DNA of 64,000 bases from Neoarius graeffei. Its lineage: Eukaryota; Chordata; Actinopteri; Siluriformes; Ariidae. Location of the stretch: NCBI RefSeq assembly GCF_027579695.1, contig NC_083571.1, positions 36,474,943 through 36,538,942 of the forward strand, written 5' to 3'. The notes under the pieces are model-generated. The model was not told where the DNA came from and ran no database searches. It saw only the letters and a program-made list of their open reading frames with translations. Below are positions 33,763 to 44,185 of this stretch, piece by piece; the first letter of the stretch is position 1, and every line of letters begins with the position of its first letter. The position numbers were made by a program, and so were the translations under genes.

Positions 33763-34758
33763 ATGACCGACTCAGCAGAGGCTGCTTCAACTGTCTACCC
33801 GGCCAACCTTCAGGGAATTATGGCAGCTTTGACATGCTTCGGAGCGACCTTGGACGCTCATGGACGTACGCTCACCAGCCAACGTGAGGCCCTTGCTCGC
33901 CACGAGGTACTGCTTCAGCAAATTGGGAAAACCCTGGCACAACTGACATCTCTGCCTGCATCTCCTGATCCAGCTCCCGCTCCTGCTCCTGTGCCTCCTG
34001 CCATGCTGCCTTCTTCACCTCGCGAACCCAGCCTTCCTGCACCACAGAGGTACGACGGCAAGCACAGTGAGTGCCGAGAGTTCCTTACCCAGTGTCAACT
34101 CACCTTTGAGCTTCAGCCTACCACCTACACTACGGATCGCCGCAAGATTGCCTTTGTGATAACCTTATTAGCTGGTAAGGCGCGAGCCTGGGCTACTGCT
34201 ATCTGGCAAAGACAGGGACCTGAGTGCCTTGATTTCCAGCTGTTCTCTGAAGAGATGCTTCGGGTCTTCGATCAGGCGGACATCAGTACCGACGCAGCCC
34301 GAAAGCTCATGTCCATCTGGCAAGAAGGAAGCGTCGCAGATTACGCCATCTCGTTCTGAACGCTCGCAGCAGTAAGTGGATGGAACGAGACTGCCCTGGT
34401 GTCAGCCTTCCACCATGGGCTGTCTGACCCCAACAAGGACTGTCTGGCCTCTATTGGATGCCCAAGTGACCTCGAAACCCTCATCTCACATGCTATTCGT
34501 CTGGACAACAGGATGAGAGAACGCCACCAAGCCTTGAGCCCCCCCAGCCTCCCTACCTCTACCTGGAAACCGTCTACCTCCTTCAGTGACTGTCCAGAAC
34601 CCATGCAAGTGGGTCGTACTCGCCTCTCCGCATCTGAGAGGGAGCGCAGAAGGAGGGACAAGTGCTGCATCTACTGTGGCAAGCCTGGTCACTTCCGAGC
34701 ATCATGTCCTGAACTCTTGGGAAAAGGACCGCCCCGTCCAGCCGAGGGAGGGTTGTGA
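33763..34758 (+). pseudogene. gag of the chromodomain element, one internal stop
   Basis: 331 codons in one frame starting MTDSAEAASTVYPANLQG, with a single TGA at 34357-34359 where the frame reads AISF-stop-TLAAVSG. A C-to-T change at a CpG would explain it. A proline-rich stretch lies near residue 70-85, the capsid-type segment (LTQCQLTFELQP, KARAWATAIW) follows, and a CCHC knuckle CCIYCGKPGHFRASC sits near the end. gag ends 4 bases into pol. Confidence 0.85.
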
Positions 34759-37592
34759 CGGGGTCTACCCTCTCTCCCGGACTCCCTGGCCAAGGAATCT
34801 ACATCCCGGTCTCCATCTCCTGGGGTGAGTCTGTCCACTCTTGTCAAGCTTTGTTAGACTCAGGGGCGGCTGGGAACTTTATGGATATTCACTTCGCCCA
34901 AAGCATCAATATTCCGACTGCACCTCTTGAAGTCCCACTGTCTGTGTCTGCCCTCGATGGCCAAGCATTAGGTGATGGAAGAGTCACCCAAGTTACTTCT
35001 CCAGTCTTCCTCCAGTCTCAAGGTCACAAGGAAGAAATATCCCTGCACCTGATTCCTTCACCTGAGTTCCCAGTTATTCTAGGCCTTCCTTGGCTTACTC
35101 GCCACAACCCTCGCATAGACTGGGTAACAAGCCAGGTTGTGGAATGGGGCCCTGCATGCCATGCCTCTTGTCTGCTCTCTAGCTCTCCTGTGTCTCCTGC
35201 CGAGCCCCCTGATCTCACTGAGATATCTCAAGTTCCCACAGAGTACTGGGATCTCAAGGAGGTATTCAGCAAGAGCAGGGCCGCCGTTCTTCCTCCGCAC
35301 CGGGCCTACGACTGTGCCATCGACTTGCTCCCTGGGACTACCCCTCCTCGTGGCAGACTGTTTTCCCTCTCTCAGCCAGAACGCAAGGCCATGGAGGAAT
35401 ACCTCAAAGACGCCCTGGTCTCTGGGTTCATTCGACCCTCCACCTCACCTGCTGGTGCCGGCTTCTTCTTTGTTGGCAAGAAGGATGGGGGGCTCCGACC
35501 ATGTATTGACTACAGGGGCCTGAACAAGATCACTGTGCGCAACCGATATCCCCTTCCGCTGATGTCCACTGCTTTCGACCTGCTCCAAGGCGCCACCGTC
35601 TTCACCAAGTTGGACCTACGGAACGCATACCACCTCATCTGTATCCGACAGGGAGACGAGTGGAAGACTGCCTTTAACACCCCGTCTGGGCACTACGAAT
35701 ACCAGGTGATGCCCTTCGGACTCACCAACGCACCAGCTGTTTTTCAGGCCCTAATCAACGACGTCTTAAGGGACATGATTAACCTGTACATTTTTGTCTA
35801 CCTCGACGACATCCTTATCTTCTCCAAGACCGTGCAGGAGCACCGCCACCATGTCCGCCAGGTTCTCCAGAGGCTGCTACAGAACAATCTGTTCGCCAAG
35901 GCCCAGAAATGCGAATTTCATGTTCCCGAGGTCTCCTTTCTGGGATTTATTGTACGGACAGGCCAACTCCAAATGGACCCTGCCAAGACCCTGGCCGTCC
36001 GGGATTGGCCTACTCCCAAGTCCGTTAAGGAGGTTCAGCGGTTCTTAGGATTCGCTAACTTCTACCGCAAGTTCATCAGGAACTTCAGTTCTGTGGCAGC
36101 ACCCATGTCAGACCTCACCAAAAGGATAGGTGGATCTTATGTCTGGTCTCCTCAGGCAGAAAAGGCATTCAAAGACCTCAAGGACCGCTTCTGCACGGCA
36201 CCCATTCTGGTCCTCCCAGACACCTCCCAACCATTCATCGTGGAGGTGGACGCCTCGGACAGTGGTGTCGGCGCGGTGCTCTCTCAACGTTCGGAAGGAA
36301 AGCTGCACCCCTGCGCTTACTTCTCCCACCGCCTGAGTCCTGCGGAGTCCCGGTACGATGTGGGGGATCGAGAACTGCTACCGGTCAAACTGGCCCTTGA
36401 GGAGTGGAGGCACTGGCTGGAGGGAGCGCAACATCCATTCCTGGTTTGGACTGACCACAAGAACCTGGAGTACCTCCAGCAAGCCAAGAGACTGAACCCT
36501 CGACAGGCTAGGTGGGCCCTGTTTTTCAGTCGGTTTGACTTCACCCTCTCGTACCGCCCCGGCTCCAAGAACACCAAACCTGACGCACTGTCCAGGCTGT
36601 TCTCTGCCACTAACAGGGAGAATGAAGTTGGGCCTATTATCCCGGTGTCCCAGATTGTGGCCCCTGTCCGCTGGGGTATTGAGGAGGCTGTTCGACGAGC
36701 CCAACGCCAGGACCCCGGTCCTGGGACGGGGCCACCGGGCCTCTTGTACGTCCCACATCAAGCCCGGGCCAAGGTTCTCCAGTGGGGTCACTCTTCCCCT
36801 CTCACAGCCCACCCGGGAGCTCGGAGGACCCTGGACTTCCTGAAAAGACACTTCTGGTGGCCTAACATGGAGAAGGAAGTAAGGTCATTTGTCCTGTCCT
36901 GTGAGGTTTGCACCAGAACCAAGAACCCACGACAGCGTCCCCAGGGTCTCCTGCATCCTCTGACCATTCCCCAGCGTCCCTGGTCCCACGTGGCAGTCGA
37001 CTTCATCACGGGTCTCCCTGAGTCACAAGGTAACACGGTCATTTTGGTCATAGTTGACAGATTCTCCAAGGCCTGCCGCTTCATACCACTGTGCAAACTC
37101 CCCTCTGCTCTTGAAACAGCGAAACTTATTTTTAATCATGTCTTCCGAGTCTTTGGTCTTCCACAGGACATCGTCTCAGACCGAGGGCCCCAGTTCTCCT
37201 CCCGAGTGTGGCACGGGTTCTGCAAGGTCATCGGAGCCACTGCCAGCCTCTCCTCTGGGTTTCACCCACAGTCCAATGGTCAGACGGAGAGGCTCAACCA
37301 GGACCTGGAAACCACCCTGCGAGGCCTGGCTATGGATAACCCGACATCGTGGAGCACCTGGCTGCCATGGGCGGAGTACGCCCACAACACCCTGCAGTCA
37401 TCGGCCACCAAGCTGTCGCCATTCCAGTGCCAATTCGGGTTCCAGCCACCTCTGTTCCCGGACCAGGAGGAGGATGGGGGGGGTGCCCTCGGTCAACCAA
37501 TATGTGAGACGGTGTCGCAAGACCTGGAGCAAGGTCAGGAAGACCCTCATACAGACCTCCAGAACCAACCAGACTCAGGCCAACCGCCATAG
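34755..37592 (+). CDS. pol of the chromodomain element: protease, RT, RNase H, integrase
   Basis: 945 open codons in the -1 frame relative to gag, overlapping gag by four bases; probably made by frameshift, as no good ATG opens it. Protease active site [10 protein letters not shown] at residue 35; [11 protein letters not shown] near 349; RNase [16 protein letters not shown] near 496 and TDHKNLEYL; integrase zinc finger ([18 protein letters not shown]) and catalytic residues in [19 protein letters not shown] and [12 protein letters not shown]. The frame leaves the true reading at a run of eight G at 37476-37483; the last ~35 residues are out of frame. Confidence 0.9.
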   Translation: MTGSTLSPGLPGQGIYIPVSISWGESVHSCQALLDSGAAGNFMDIHFAQSINIPTAPLEVPLSVSALDGQALGDGRVTQVTSPVFLQSQGHKEEISLHLIPSPEFPVILGLPWLTRHNPRIDWVTSQVVEWGPACHASCLLSSSPVSPAEPPDLTEISQVPTEYWDLKEVFSKSRAAVLPPHRAYDCAIDLLPGTTPPRGRLFSLSQPERKAMEEYLKDALVSGFIRPSTSPAGAGFFFVGKKDGGLRPCIDYRGLNKITVRNRYPLPLMSTAFDLLQGATVFTKLDLRNAYHLICIRQGDEWKTAFNTPSGHYEYQVMPFGLTNAPAVFQALINDVLRDMINLYIFVYLDDILIFSKTVQEHRHHVRQVLQRLLQNNLFAKAQKCEFHVPEVSFLGFIVRTGQLQMDPAKTLAVRDWPTPKSVKEVQRFLGFANFYRKFIRNFSSVAAPMSDLTKRIGGSYVWSPQAEKAFKDLKDRFCTAPILVLPDTSQPFIVEVDASDSGVGAVLSQRSEGKLHPCAYFSHRLSPAESRYDVGDRELLPVKLALEEWRHWLEGAQHPFLVWTDHKNLEYLQQAKRLNPRQARWALFFSRFDFTLSYRPGSKNTKPDALSRLFSATNRENEVGPIIPVSQIVAPVRWGIEEAVRRAQRQDPGPGTGPPGLLYVPHQARAKVLQWGHSSPLTAHPGARRTLDFLKRHFWWPNMEKEVRSFVLSCEVCTRTKNPRQRPQGLLHPLTIPQRPWSHVAVDFITGLPESQGNTVILVIVDRFSKACRFIPLCKLPSALETAKLIFNHVFRVFGLPQDIVSDRGPQFSSRVWHGFCKVIGATASLSSGFHPQSNGQTERLNQDLETTLRGLAMDNPTSWSTWLPWAEYAHNTLQSSATKLSPFQCQFGFQPPLFPDQEEDGGGALGQPICETVSQDLEQGQEDPHTDLQNQPDSGQPP

Positions 37593-38058
37593 AAGACCTG
37601 CCCACGCTTTCCGCCCTGGGCAGCGGGTTTGGCTGTCCACTAAGGACCTTCCGCTGCGGGTGGAGAACCGCAAGCTTGCTCCTCGCTACATTGGCCCCTT
37701 CAAGGTGGTGCGCAGGGTGAACCCTGTCTCCTACTGGCTCCAGTTGCCCCGGACTCTGAGGATCAACCCCACTTTCCATGTTTCCCTGTTGCGGCCCGTA
37801 CTGACGTCTACGTATGCCCCTGCCCCTAGGAACCCCCCACCCCCCCGCATCTTCCAGGGGCAGACTGTGTTCACTGTGAATCGCCTGCTTGACTCCCGCC
37901 GGGTCCGTGGTGGGTTGCAATATCTGGTGGACTGGGAGGGCTATGGTCCTGAGGAGCGCTGCTGGGTTCCTGCTCGGGATGTCCTAGATAAAGAACTGTG
38001 TCGGGACTTCCATTCGGCCCATCCGGATTGCCCTGGGAACGTCAGGAGATGCTCCTAG
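37484..38058 (+). pseudogene. Integrase C-terminus with chromodomain, in shifted frame
   Basis: Continues pol in the next frame after the G-run at 37476-37483. Reads [16 protein letters not shown] (integrase C-terminal), [15 protein letters not shown], then a chromodomain ([20 protein letters not shown]). Chromodomains direct chromovirus integration to marked chromatin. A one- or two-base indel in the G-run separates it from the main pol frame. Confidence 0.85.
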
Positions 38059-38070
38059 AGGGGGGGGTCC

Positions 38071-38657
38071 TGTTAGGACTAGGACTGTTTTGGCCTCTAG
38101 AGGCCGCTGTTTTTTCCTTTTCGTGTCATGTTTATTTTGGCCTCTAGAGGCCGCCACTGTTCCTGTGTTTTGTGTTTTTGTTAATTGCCTGTTTAGTCCT
38201 AATTATCTTCACCTGTGTCCTTAATTAGTTTGTGTATTTATACCCCTGAGTTCAGTCCTCTTGTCACGGAGTCTTTGTGCTGTTATGTTTATCTCCAGTT
38301 TCCTCTGTACCGTGTTCTTTGTTTTGCACTTTGCTTTTCTGTTTTTTTGGCTTTTGTTTTGTACCTTTGGATATTTTTATTTTTGTGATCTTCTGAGCTT
38401 TTGCATTTTTGCCTTTTCCTTTTTGGACTTTGAACTTTTGATATTTTATTTTTCCCTTTGTCTTCCCAGTATTGGTTTATACTCTTTGTTTTTGTTTTCC
38501 CCTGTATATAGTGTATATAGTATAAATAAACCTTTTGATACTTTTTCTACTTCCGCCTCACGCCTGTGCATTTGAGTCATCCCCCTGGTGGCCTAGTGGG
38601 GGTTTGCTGGATTATCACACCAACGAACCAGGTTCGAATCCCAGCAAAACCCTAACA
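38071..38657 (+). repeat. 3' LTR of the chromodomain element
   Basis: 587 bases, preceded by a polypurine tract (AGAGGGGGGG, about 38057-38067). Lacks 7 bases of a T-rich run present in the 5' LTR. Confidence 0.9.
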
Positions 38658-38662
38658 GTCAT

Positions 38663-39870
38663 GTCATCCTCTGGATGACGGGCAGCTCCTGTGGGAACCC
38701 AGGCCAGTCTTAACCTAGGAAGAGATGGACATGGATGTCAGAAACCACACCAATAATCAATTTCCACTTCACTCTTCTTGTCTCCAGTCTTGTTGTGGGC
38801 AGTGGCTACCTTTCATGCATTCCCATGCATGCAGGTAACCTTGACAGTACTGTGGTTTCCCGTAGCCACAGGCAGGATTGAGGGCCAAATCAGGGTGATG
38901 GTATTGCCAGAGTTAAGGAGAACCTCCACTGGTCAGCCCTCCATTTGTACAGGGGCACTCAGGACATGGAGGCTGGTGAGGGAGTGGACAATGCAGCCAG
39001 CTATCCATGGTTTCCGGGCTGGACCAGAGGGAGGCTGCTTGGGTATGGTGGGGATGGGCTCATCAAGGGGCCCAAGAGAGAAAGTGGGGTGAGGCAGATG
39101 CCTTTGGGGCCTGGTGTTGGGCCAGGAGGTGGGGGTACGTGCTGCTGCCATCCCCAGCCTCATTTTCACAGTCTCTTGTTTACTCTGGTCCAGGGTCACC
39201 AGAGCACACTCCAGGGAATCTGCCAGCTCAGCAGGGGTCTGGGGAGCCCTCATCCCAACAACCATGCACTCTTCAGGGGTAAGGACACTCCATAGTGACC
39301 TGCTCTACAACCTGGACTGTTTGTTGCTGCAATGCTCCTGTTGTTTTTAAATGCACTGTAGAAATAAAGTGACTTGACTTGACTTGATGAGCATTGCTCA
39401 TTGCTGCAGCCAGTGCTTGGAAGTCCTCAAAAGTTTATCCATCTGGCTGTGGGGGTTAACACCAGCCCGAGATTCCCAGTGGTGGAATTCTGTTGTGGCC
39501 TGGCAGGAGAAGAACCCGCAACGCCCCAAGATCTGCTACTTCAGAATGGGGTAATCCTCTGCTGAGGCCAGGGGGTGGCTGAAGTAGGCCAGTTGGACTT
39601 CTCTCATGAGGAGGGGAGCCAGAGCCCTAGCCCATTCTTCTTCTGGCCAGCTCTCCCTGTATGACATCTGCTCAAAAGTGTACAGGTAAGCTTCTACATT
39701 GTCCACCAAGGTGAGTTTGTGGAGCAGATGGAGAGCCTCCTGGCAGGCATCCAGGAGGTGGACTGGGAGGGGAAAGGCTCTGGCCCACTGCTGCAGCAGC
39801 TACTGGGTGGCAGTTTGGAGACCTTTTGCAAGTTCCTATGGCAGATTAGGGCAGAACCGGCCCTGGCTAC
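38663..39870 (-). pseudogene. Old Gmr1-like element, gag-side part
   Basis: Continuation of the element at 31111-33155 beyond the younger insertion. 38933-39265 reads ELADSLECALVTLDQSKQET (gag N-terminal type). 39400-39800 read on the minus strand gives gag helices (ALAPLLMREVQLAYF-like), interrupted near 39290-39390 by a piece ending in AATAAAGTGACTTGACTTGA that looks like a retroposon 3' end. No LTR recognised. Confidence 0.6.
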
Positions 39871-40214
39871 ATTTCAGGTGTAGTTTGTTTTATGTATGTA
39901 TGTACTTGCATAGATGTGTACTTGGTCTTCCAATATGGCGCCTAACAAAATCTCGCGGCTCGGTGACATCATGCGGTAGCCCTCTATAGGGCCTGACTAG
40001 CCTTTGGTAACACACTAAACGAATTCTCTTTCATTTTTGGCACTTTTTCTGTTTGTGTAGATGGGAAGACATACTGAGAATCCAAATCGCCAACATTTGA
40101 AATAATAATTGTTTTGAATTATTTCTTGTCTTATTTAATTAAGGTTGTAATAGAATTAGCCTACATTTGGCTTAAGCTGGATGAGACAGAGACATAATTT
40201 TATAGCCATTTGTT
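39871..40214. other. Unassigned stretch left of the hAT-like terminus
   Basis: No gene or clear repeat recognised; AT-rich from about 40080. Confidence 0.4.
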
Positions 40215-40379
40215 AAACAGCTGACAGGGAACGTAACTAACCGTTCCGGGAACGAAATTTTTTTGTTCTAACCGGTTCGGGAATGTCTATTTAATGGTGG
40301 AACTCAAAACCGGAAACGTTAAAATTCCGTTTCTGTTCGGAACGAACCAATAGGAAAAAAATTCTGGTTCAAAGCCCTG
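40215..40379. mobile_element. Terminal fragment of a hAT-like element
   Basis: Ends ...GGTTCAAAGCCCTG, which read inward is CAGGGCTTTGAACC, a common hAT-type terminus; the sequence has ACCGTTCC/GGAACG palindromic parts. It ends precisely where receptor intron 1 homology resumes (CTTTACAG). The left end of the element is not found. Confidence 0.55.
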
Positions 40380-40475
40380 CTTTACAGTACACTGAGGAGG
40401 GTGTACAAACTTCTGCACAACCTCACAGCAAGTTTTAATTCTTTAGAAAGTGTGGAAAAGCTCAATGTGACTTAC

Positions 40476-40512
40476 ACACGAGAGCGATGAGAGTGACTCT
40501 TGATGTCTCCAT
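40476..40512 (-). pseudogene. Orphan exon 1 (X) of a V-set Ig receptor
   Basis: A complete copy of receptor exon 1 (ATG at 40512, start METSRVTLI, donor GTAAGT) with its promoter and the first ~90 bases of intron 1. The homology stops at 40380, where a hAT-like terminus begins; no V exon, membrane or tail exon is found to its left, where transposons lie. It is the remnant of a receptor whose body was lost. Confidence 0.85.
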
Positions 40513-40577
40513 CTCAGACACTGGTGCTGAGCGGCTCGTGCTGCTGAAGCTCTTTCGTGCGGTTGTGTGTTCTTTAA

Positions 40578-40640
40578 TCTGATTGGTCCACGTCAGTGGA
40601 ACGTTTCTCTCTCGCTCTCTAACAGCTCATTGGTTGCGCT
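40578..40640 (-). promoter_or_regulatory. Proximal promoter attached to orphan exon X
   Basis: Paired CCAAT boxes and CRE-like site preserved upstream of the orphan exon 1; it could still drive transcription to the left into the transposon stack. Confidence 0.45.
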
Positions 40641-42194
40641 TAAACTGTGATGTTTACTATTTTAAAATGAAGAGACTGATGTAGATAGAATCTTTCACGT
40701 GATTGGTGAAAGCCAATGGAACATTTTTTTATCACCTTGGGGGTCGTGAACGCAGGTTTGTAGCTAAGAAACACTTTTTCCATTCAAAACAAAAAGCCAC
40801 TACAGCAGTGAGCTTCAGATTTATAACATTTAATACCAGATATTTATTTCCCCTCACAGTGGGCTTCTATATATGTTACTTATCTTTGATCTAATTCATC
40901 ATCAATGAAATATCAGAGTCACAGGAGAGATCAGTAATACATACACTCATATGATGTGGAATTACAAGGTGATTTTTCATACCTAGTTTTGTCCTAAGTG
41001 ACTGAGGATTTAACCTGCAGGGTGTAAAGCAGATCTGAGATCAGAGACTGATGGAGGTCAGAGTGTCGCCTGAGGTGCAGGGCCTCACTGTGGGTTTCCT
41101 GTTTCAGGCAGAGTGAAGTTGCTCGCTCATCCATGTACATCTGCTCAGTTTATATTATTATTATTGTTGTTGTTATTGTTTTTATTATTTATAACTGGAT
41201 CCTGTCTGGTTCTCCTGTCAGAGTCAGTGCAGGACAGCATATGATCTACTTTAACTTATTCAGTCTAAAAGAGGGTTTTTATGGAAAGACAAAGCTGATG
41301 ACAGAAAATTGGTGAACACACACACACACACACAGGCTTTAAGAGCGGAGGATAGAAGCATTGTTTTATTTATCTGATATGTTCATGAGCTGCAGGCCAC
41401 TACAATGTTTTACAGCATATAGCTGGAGGACGGAGGACCTGCAGTCTTGTCTCAGATTAGTGGATCATGCCTGTATTCATCAAATGGCACCATGTGGTTA
41501 AACAAAGAAACATGCAGGATGGCTTCAAACATCTACAGCTGACAGGTGACAATTGTGGCATGCTTAAAGAAAAGGCCAACACGTAGAGCTAAAGAAGATG
41601 CCAGATAGATCAATTAGAACTGAACCATAGAGAAATGGAAGAAGGAGGCATGGTCTGATGAGCCTTGGGGGAAGCCATGGCCTAATGGTTAGAGAAGCAG
41701 TTTTGGGACCATAAGGTTGCCAGTTTGATTCCCTGGACTGCCAGGAATGGCTGAAGTGCCCTTGAGCAAGGCATCTAACCCCCAACTGCTCCCCAGGCTG
41801 CTCTGGGTATGTTGTATGCTCTGGATCAGAGTGGGTGCTGTTAATGTAATGTTTTCTTTTACATTTTGTGGAAGGTCAGGTGCATGTGTGTCTCTTACCT
41901 GAAGAAGAGATGGCACCAGGATGCACTCTGGGAAGAAGGCAAGCTGGCAGAGGCAATGTGATGCTCTGGACAATGTTCTGCTGGGAAACTTTGGGTCCAG
42001 GCTTTCATCTGGATGTTACATTGTCTTTTTAATTTGATTAAATTTTATTGAACACAATTTTTTCACGATACCAGAAATTTTAAGTGAATCGATCCAGAGT
42101 GTGTTTCAACTGATCCAAACTCGGTGTCTCTGTTCTTAATGGCCTTGATCATTTAACACCTAGACTGTAGAGCTGATGTTAGATCAGTAACTAA
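40641..42194. other. Upstream block of orphan exon X
   Basis: No gene; matches the upstream block of U1 up to about 41660, then the second-family SINE, then sequence shared with 22478-22590 (GATGCTCTGGACAATGTTCTG). Confidence 0.6.
41661..41848 (+). mobile_element. tRNA-derived SINE of a second family
   Basis: Head with A-box-like GCCTAATGGTTAGAGAAGC and B-box-like GGTTGCCAGTTTGATTCC, then a body with CCCTTGAGCAAGGCA and AACTGCTCCCCAGG typical of another widespread fish SINE. The equivalent site at about 22026 lacks it. Ends are approximate. Confidence 0.65.
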
Positions 42195-43099
42195 AGGCCC
42201 GGTCCCACTGGCCGATGGACACAAAACGTATGCAAAAAGGACACAGCGGACGAGCAAAATTTCGGGGGTGGCTCTCTCCGTTTTCATCCACTCCAGAAAT
42301 GGACAAAATTGGCGAAAATTTGCGAAAACAGAACGGAAAAGAACGGTCGTGGGTAGTATATAGCGGGGATGTTAAACGCATGTTCATAGTAAGCCTAGCG
42401 GATGAAAGCGGATGGAAGTGGATGACAGCTCCGAATGGGTTACCGGTGATAACTGAGAAGCGGACGCATAGCAGAAAGAGCGGATGCATAGCGGATGAAG
42501 GGGATGCATCACGTACGCCTAACGGAAACAAAGGGGATGTTGCGCGGATGTATATCGGATGCAGACCGTTCACTGCGCTAGGTGTCCTTCTACATACTCT
42601 AGACATACTCCAGACATCCTAAATATACGAGATACATCCCAGATATAAACGCTTTGTCCGTTTTGAATACTTTATATACGAGATGCATACGCTTACATCC
42701 TTTCTATTTCCGTGCTATTAACGACGAATAGACGTTTCATGTACCTTATCTTTCCTCCCTCTTTCCGTTTTCAGCTGCAGCGGATGTGAGTTGCGAGGAT
42801 GCCCAGAGGATGCAGAGAGGATACAGCAGACGTTTAACGGATGATAGAACGTCTGTTGCTCGTATATGTCATGGATTTACATCGTACACGGCGGAAAGTT
42901 CATCCGTTCTAAAAGTTTTGTGCAGCTCAAAACTTTTTGCGCGGATGAAATCACAGTGGACGGATGCTCGATGGATAGAGCGTATGAAGCACGTATGCAA
43001 TGAGTACACAACAGATGCATAGCATTTTCCAACGGATGGCAAAGATTTTTTTACGTTTTACATCCTCTTTGCATCCGTAAGTGCAGTGGGACCGGGCCT
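42195..43099. mobile_element. Harbinger-like non-autonomous element
   Basis: 905 bases with perfect 16-base inverted ends (AGGCCCGGTCCCACTG / CAGTGGGACCGGGCCT) and a 3-base TAA duplication (42192-42194, 43100-43102); the site is empty in U1 near 4405. TWA duplications point to PIF/Harbinger. No transposase frame. The inside is full of GGATG/CGGATG motifs. Confidence 0.75.
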
Positions 43100-43102
43100 T
43101 AA

Positions 43103-43178
43103 AGATGCACAGGAAGTGGCTTTAGCTGCCAGGGCCTGAGAGAATGTAGCTTAGATTTCCTGTGTGCATGTAAATAGG

Positions 43179-43218
<40 letters not shown>

Positions 43219-43426
43219 CGCACACGCGTGTGTGTGTGTGCGTGTCCATGTGTGTGTCCATGTGTGTGTACATGTTCTGAGCTGCAGGGCCTTGCTGTGG
43301 ATTTCTGGTCTTGTTGTTCACACACAGAGGAGAGATACACTGCTTTAATAATCTGATATGTTCACTAACTATTTTAAAAAGACCTGTCGTGTGTGTATGT
43401 GATATGAGTGTTTGTACACATTTCAG

Positions 43427-43483
<57 letters not shown>

Positions 43484-43514
43484 TGAGATTCAGAAATGTA
43501 TTTATTTCAGTGAT
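43103..43514. other. GT-rich upstream block continued, U3
   Basis: (GT)n at 43179-43215 and 43432-43481; no gene. Confidence 0.7.
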
Positions 43515-43850
43515 TTTACTCTCAAGTTGAGAAATTGGCCATGAGGCAGGTAAGTGTTTCATCCTGGCCCAGATACCCAGCCATGGGTTTCTGATGAGTT
43601 GCATGGAACAGAAGTTCCTTACAGCTCTTTGATACCTACATTTGGATCATCTCTTCTTTAATTTGAGAGTCCTGTGTCTCATGATATAACCTATCCCTAA
43701 TAATAAAAAAAAAATATGGATGGGTGAGCACAAAATTTGGCTGGATTTGATGTCTGTCAATTATTCCCACTTGATTGAACACCTACCTCAGGTTTTTGTC
43801 TCATGACTGCTCCAAGGGGAACTCCCGAGGGGAATCCCTGTGTGGCAGTG
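43515..43850 (-). mobile_element. Antisense Gmr1-like fragment, U3
   Basis: Copy of the U1 fragment in the same place against the decayed LTR. Confidence 0.65.
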
Positions 43851-43937
43851 GGGGTGTGGTCAAGCATCAGTTTAAGAATGGAGGGCAGAGTCAGGGAAGT
43901 TGTGTGGCAATGTGAGCACACCTGTTGTCAGCTGATG

Positions 43938-43974
<37 letters not shown>

Positions 43975-44185
43975 TGTTTTAGTGATGACAGAGCATTGAA
44001 AATGAGGGGGAGAGCGAAGAGGCGGCTGTCTCGCAACCACAGCATGTGTGTGTGTATATGTGTATATATGTGCAAGTTGATGTTAAGCTGAAAAGCAAGA
44101 GTCAAAATAAATAAGACTGTGTTCAGTATCATTTTCCTGCCTGTCTGCACTTCAGTGTTCCATCCACCCTCAGGGACATACTACA
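43851..44185 (+). mobile_element. 5' LTR of the decayed Gmr1-like element, U3
   Basis: Begins TGTGGCAG and ends ATACTACA; followed at 44187 by a primer-binding site starting TGGTGCCGAC, less decayed than in the other units. Confidence 0.75.

Larger units (their letters stand above)
33156..38657 (+). mobile_element. Chromodomain Ty3/gypsy element, Tf1/sushi type, young
   Basis: 5502 bases, LTRs 33156-33749 and 38071-38657, 5-base target duplication GTCAT (33151-33155, 38658-38662). gag 33763-34758, pol 34755-37592, chromodomain in a shifted frame to 38058. LTRs differ at about three bases plus a 7-base indel, so the insertion is recent. Inserted in an old Gmr1-like element. No tRNA-type primer site; see the priming site entry. 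Confidence 0.9.
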
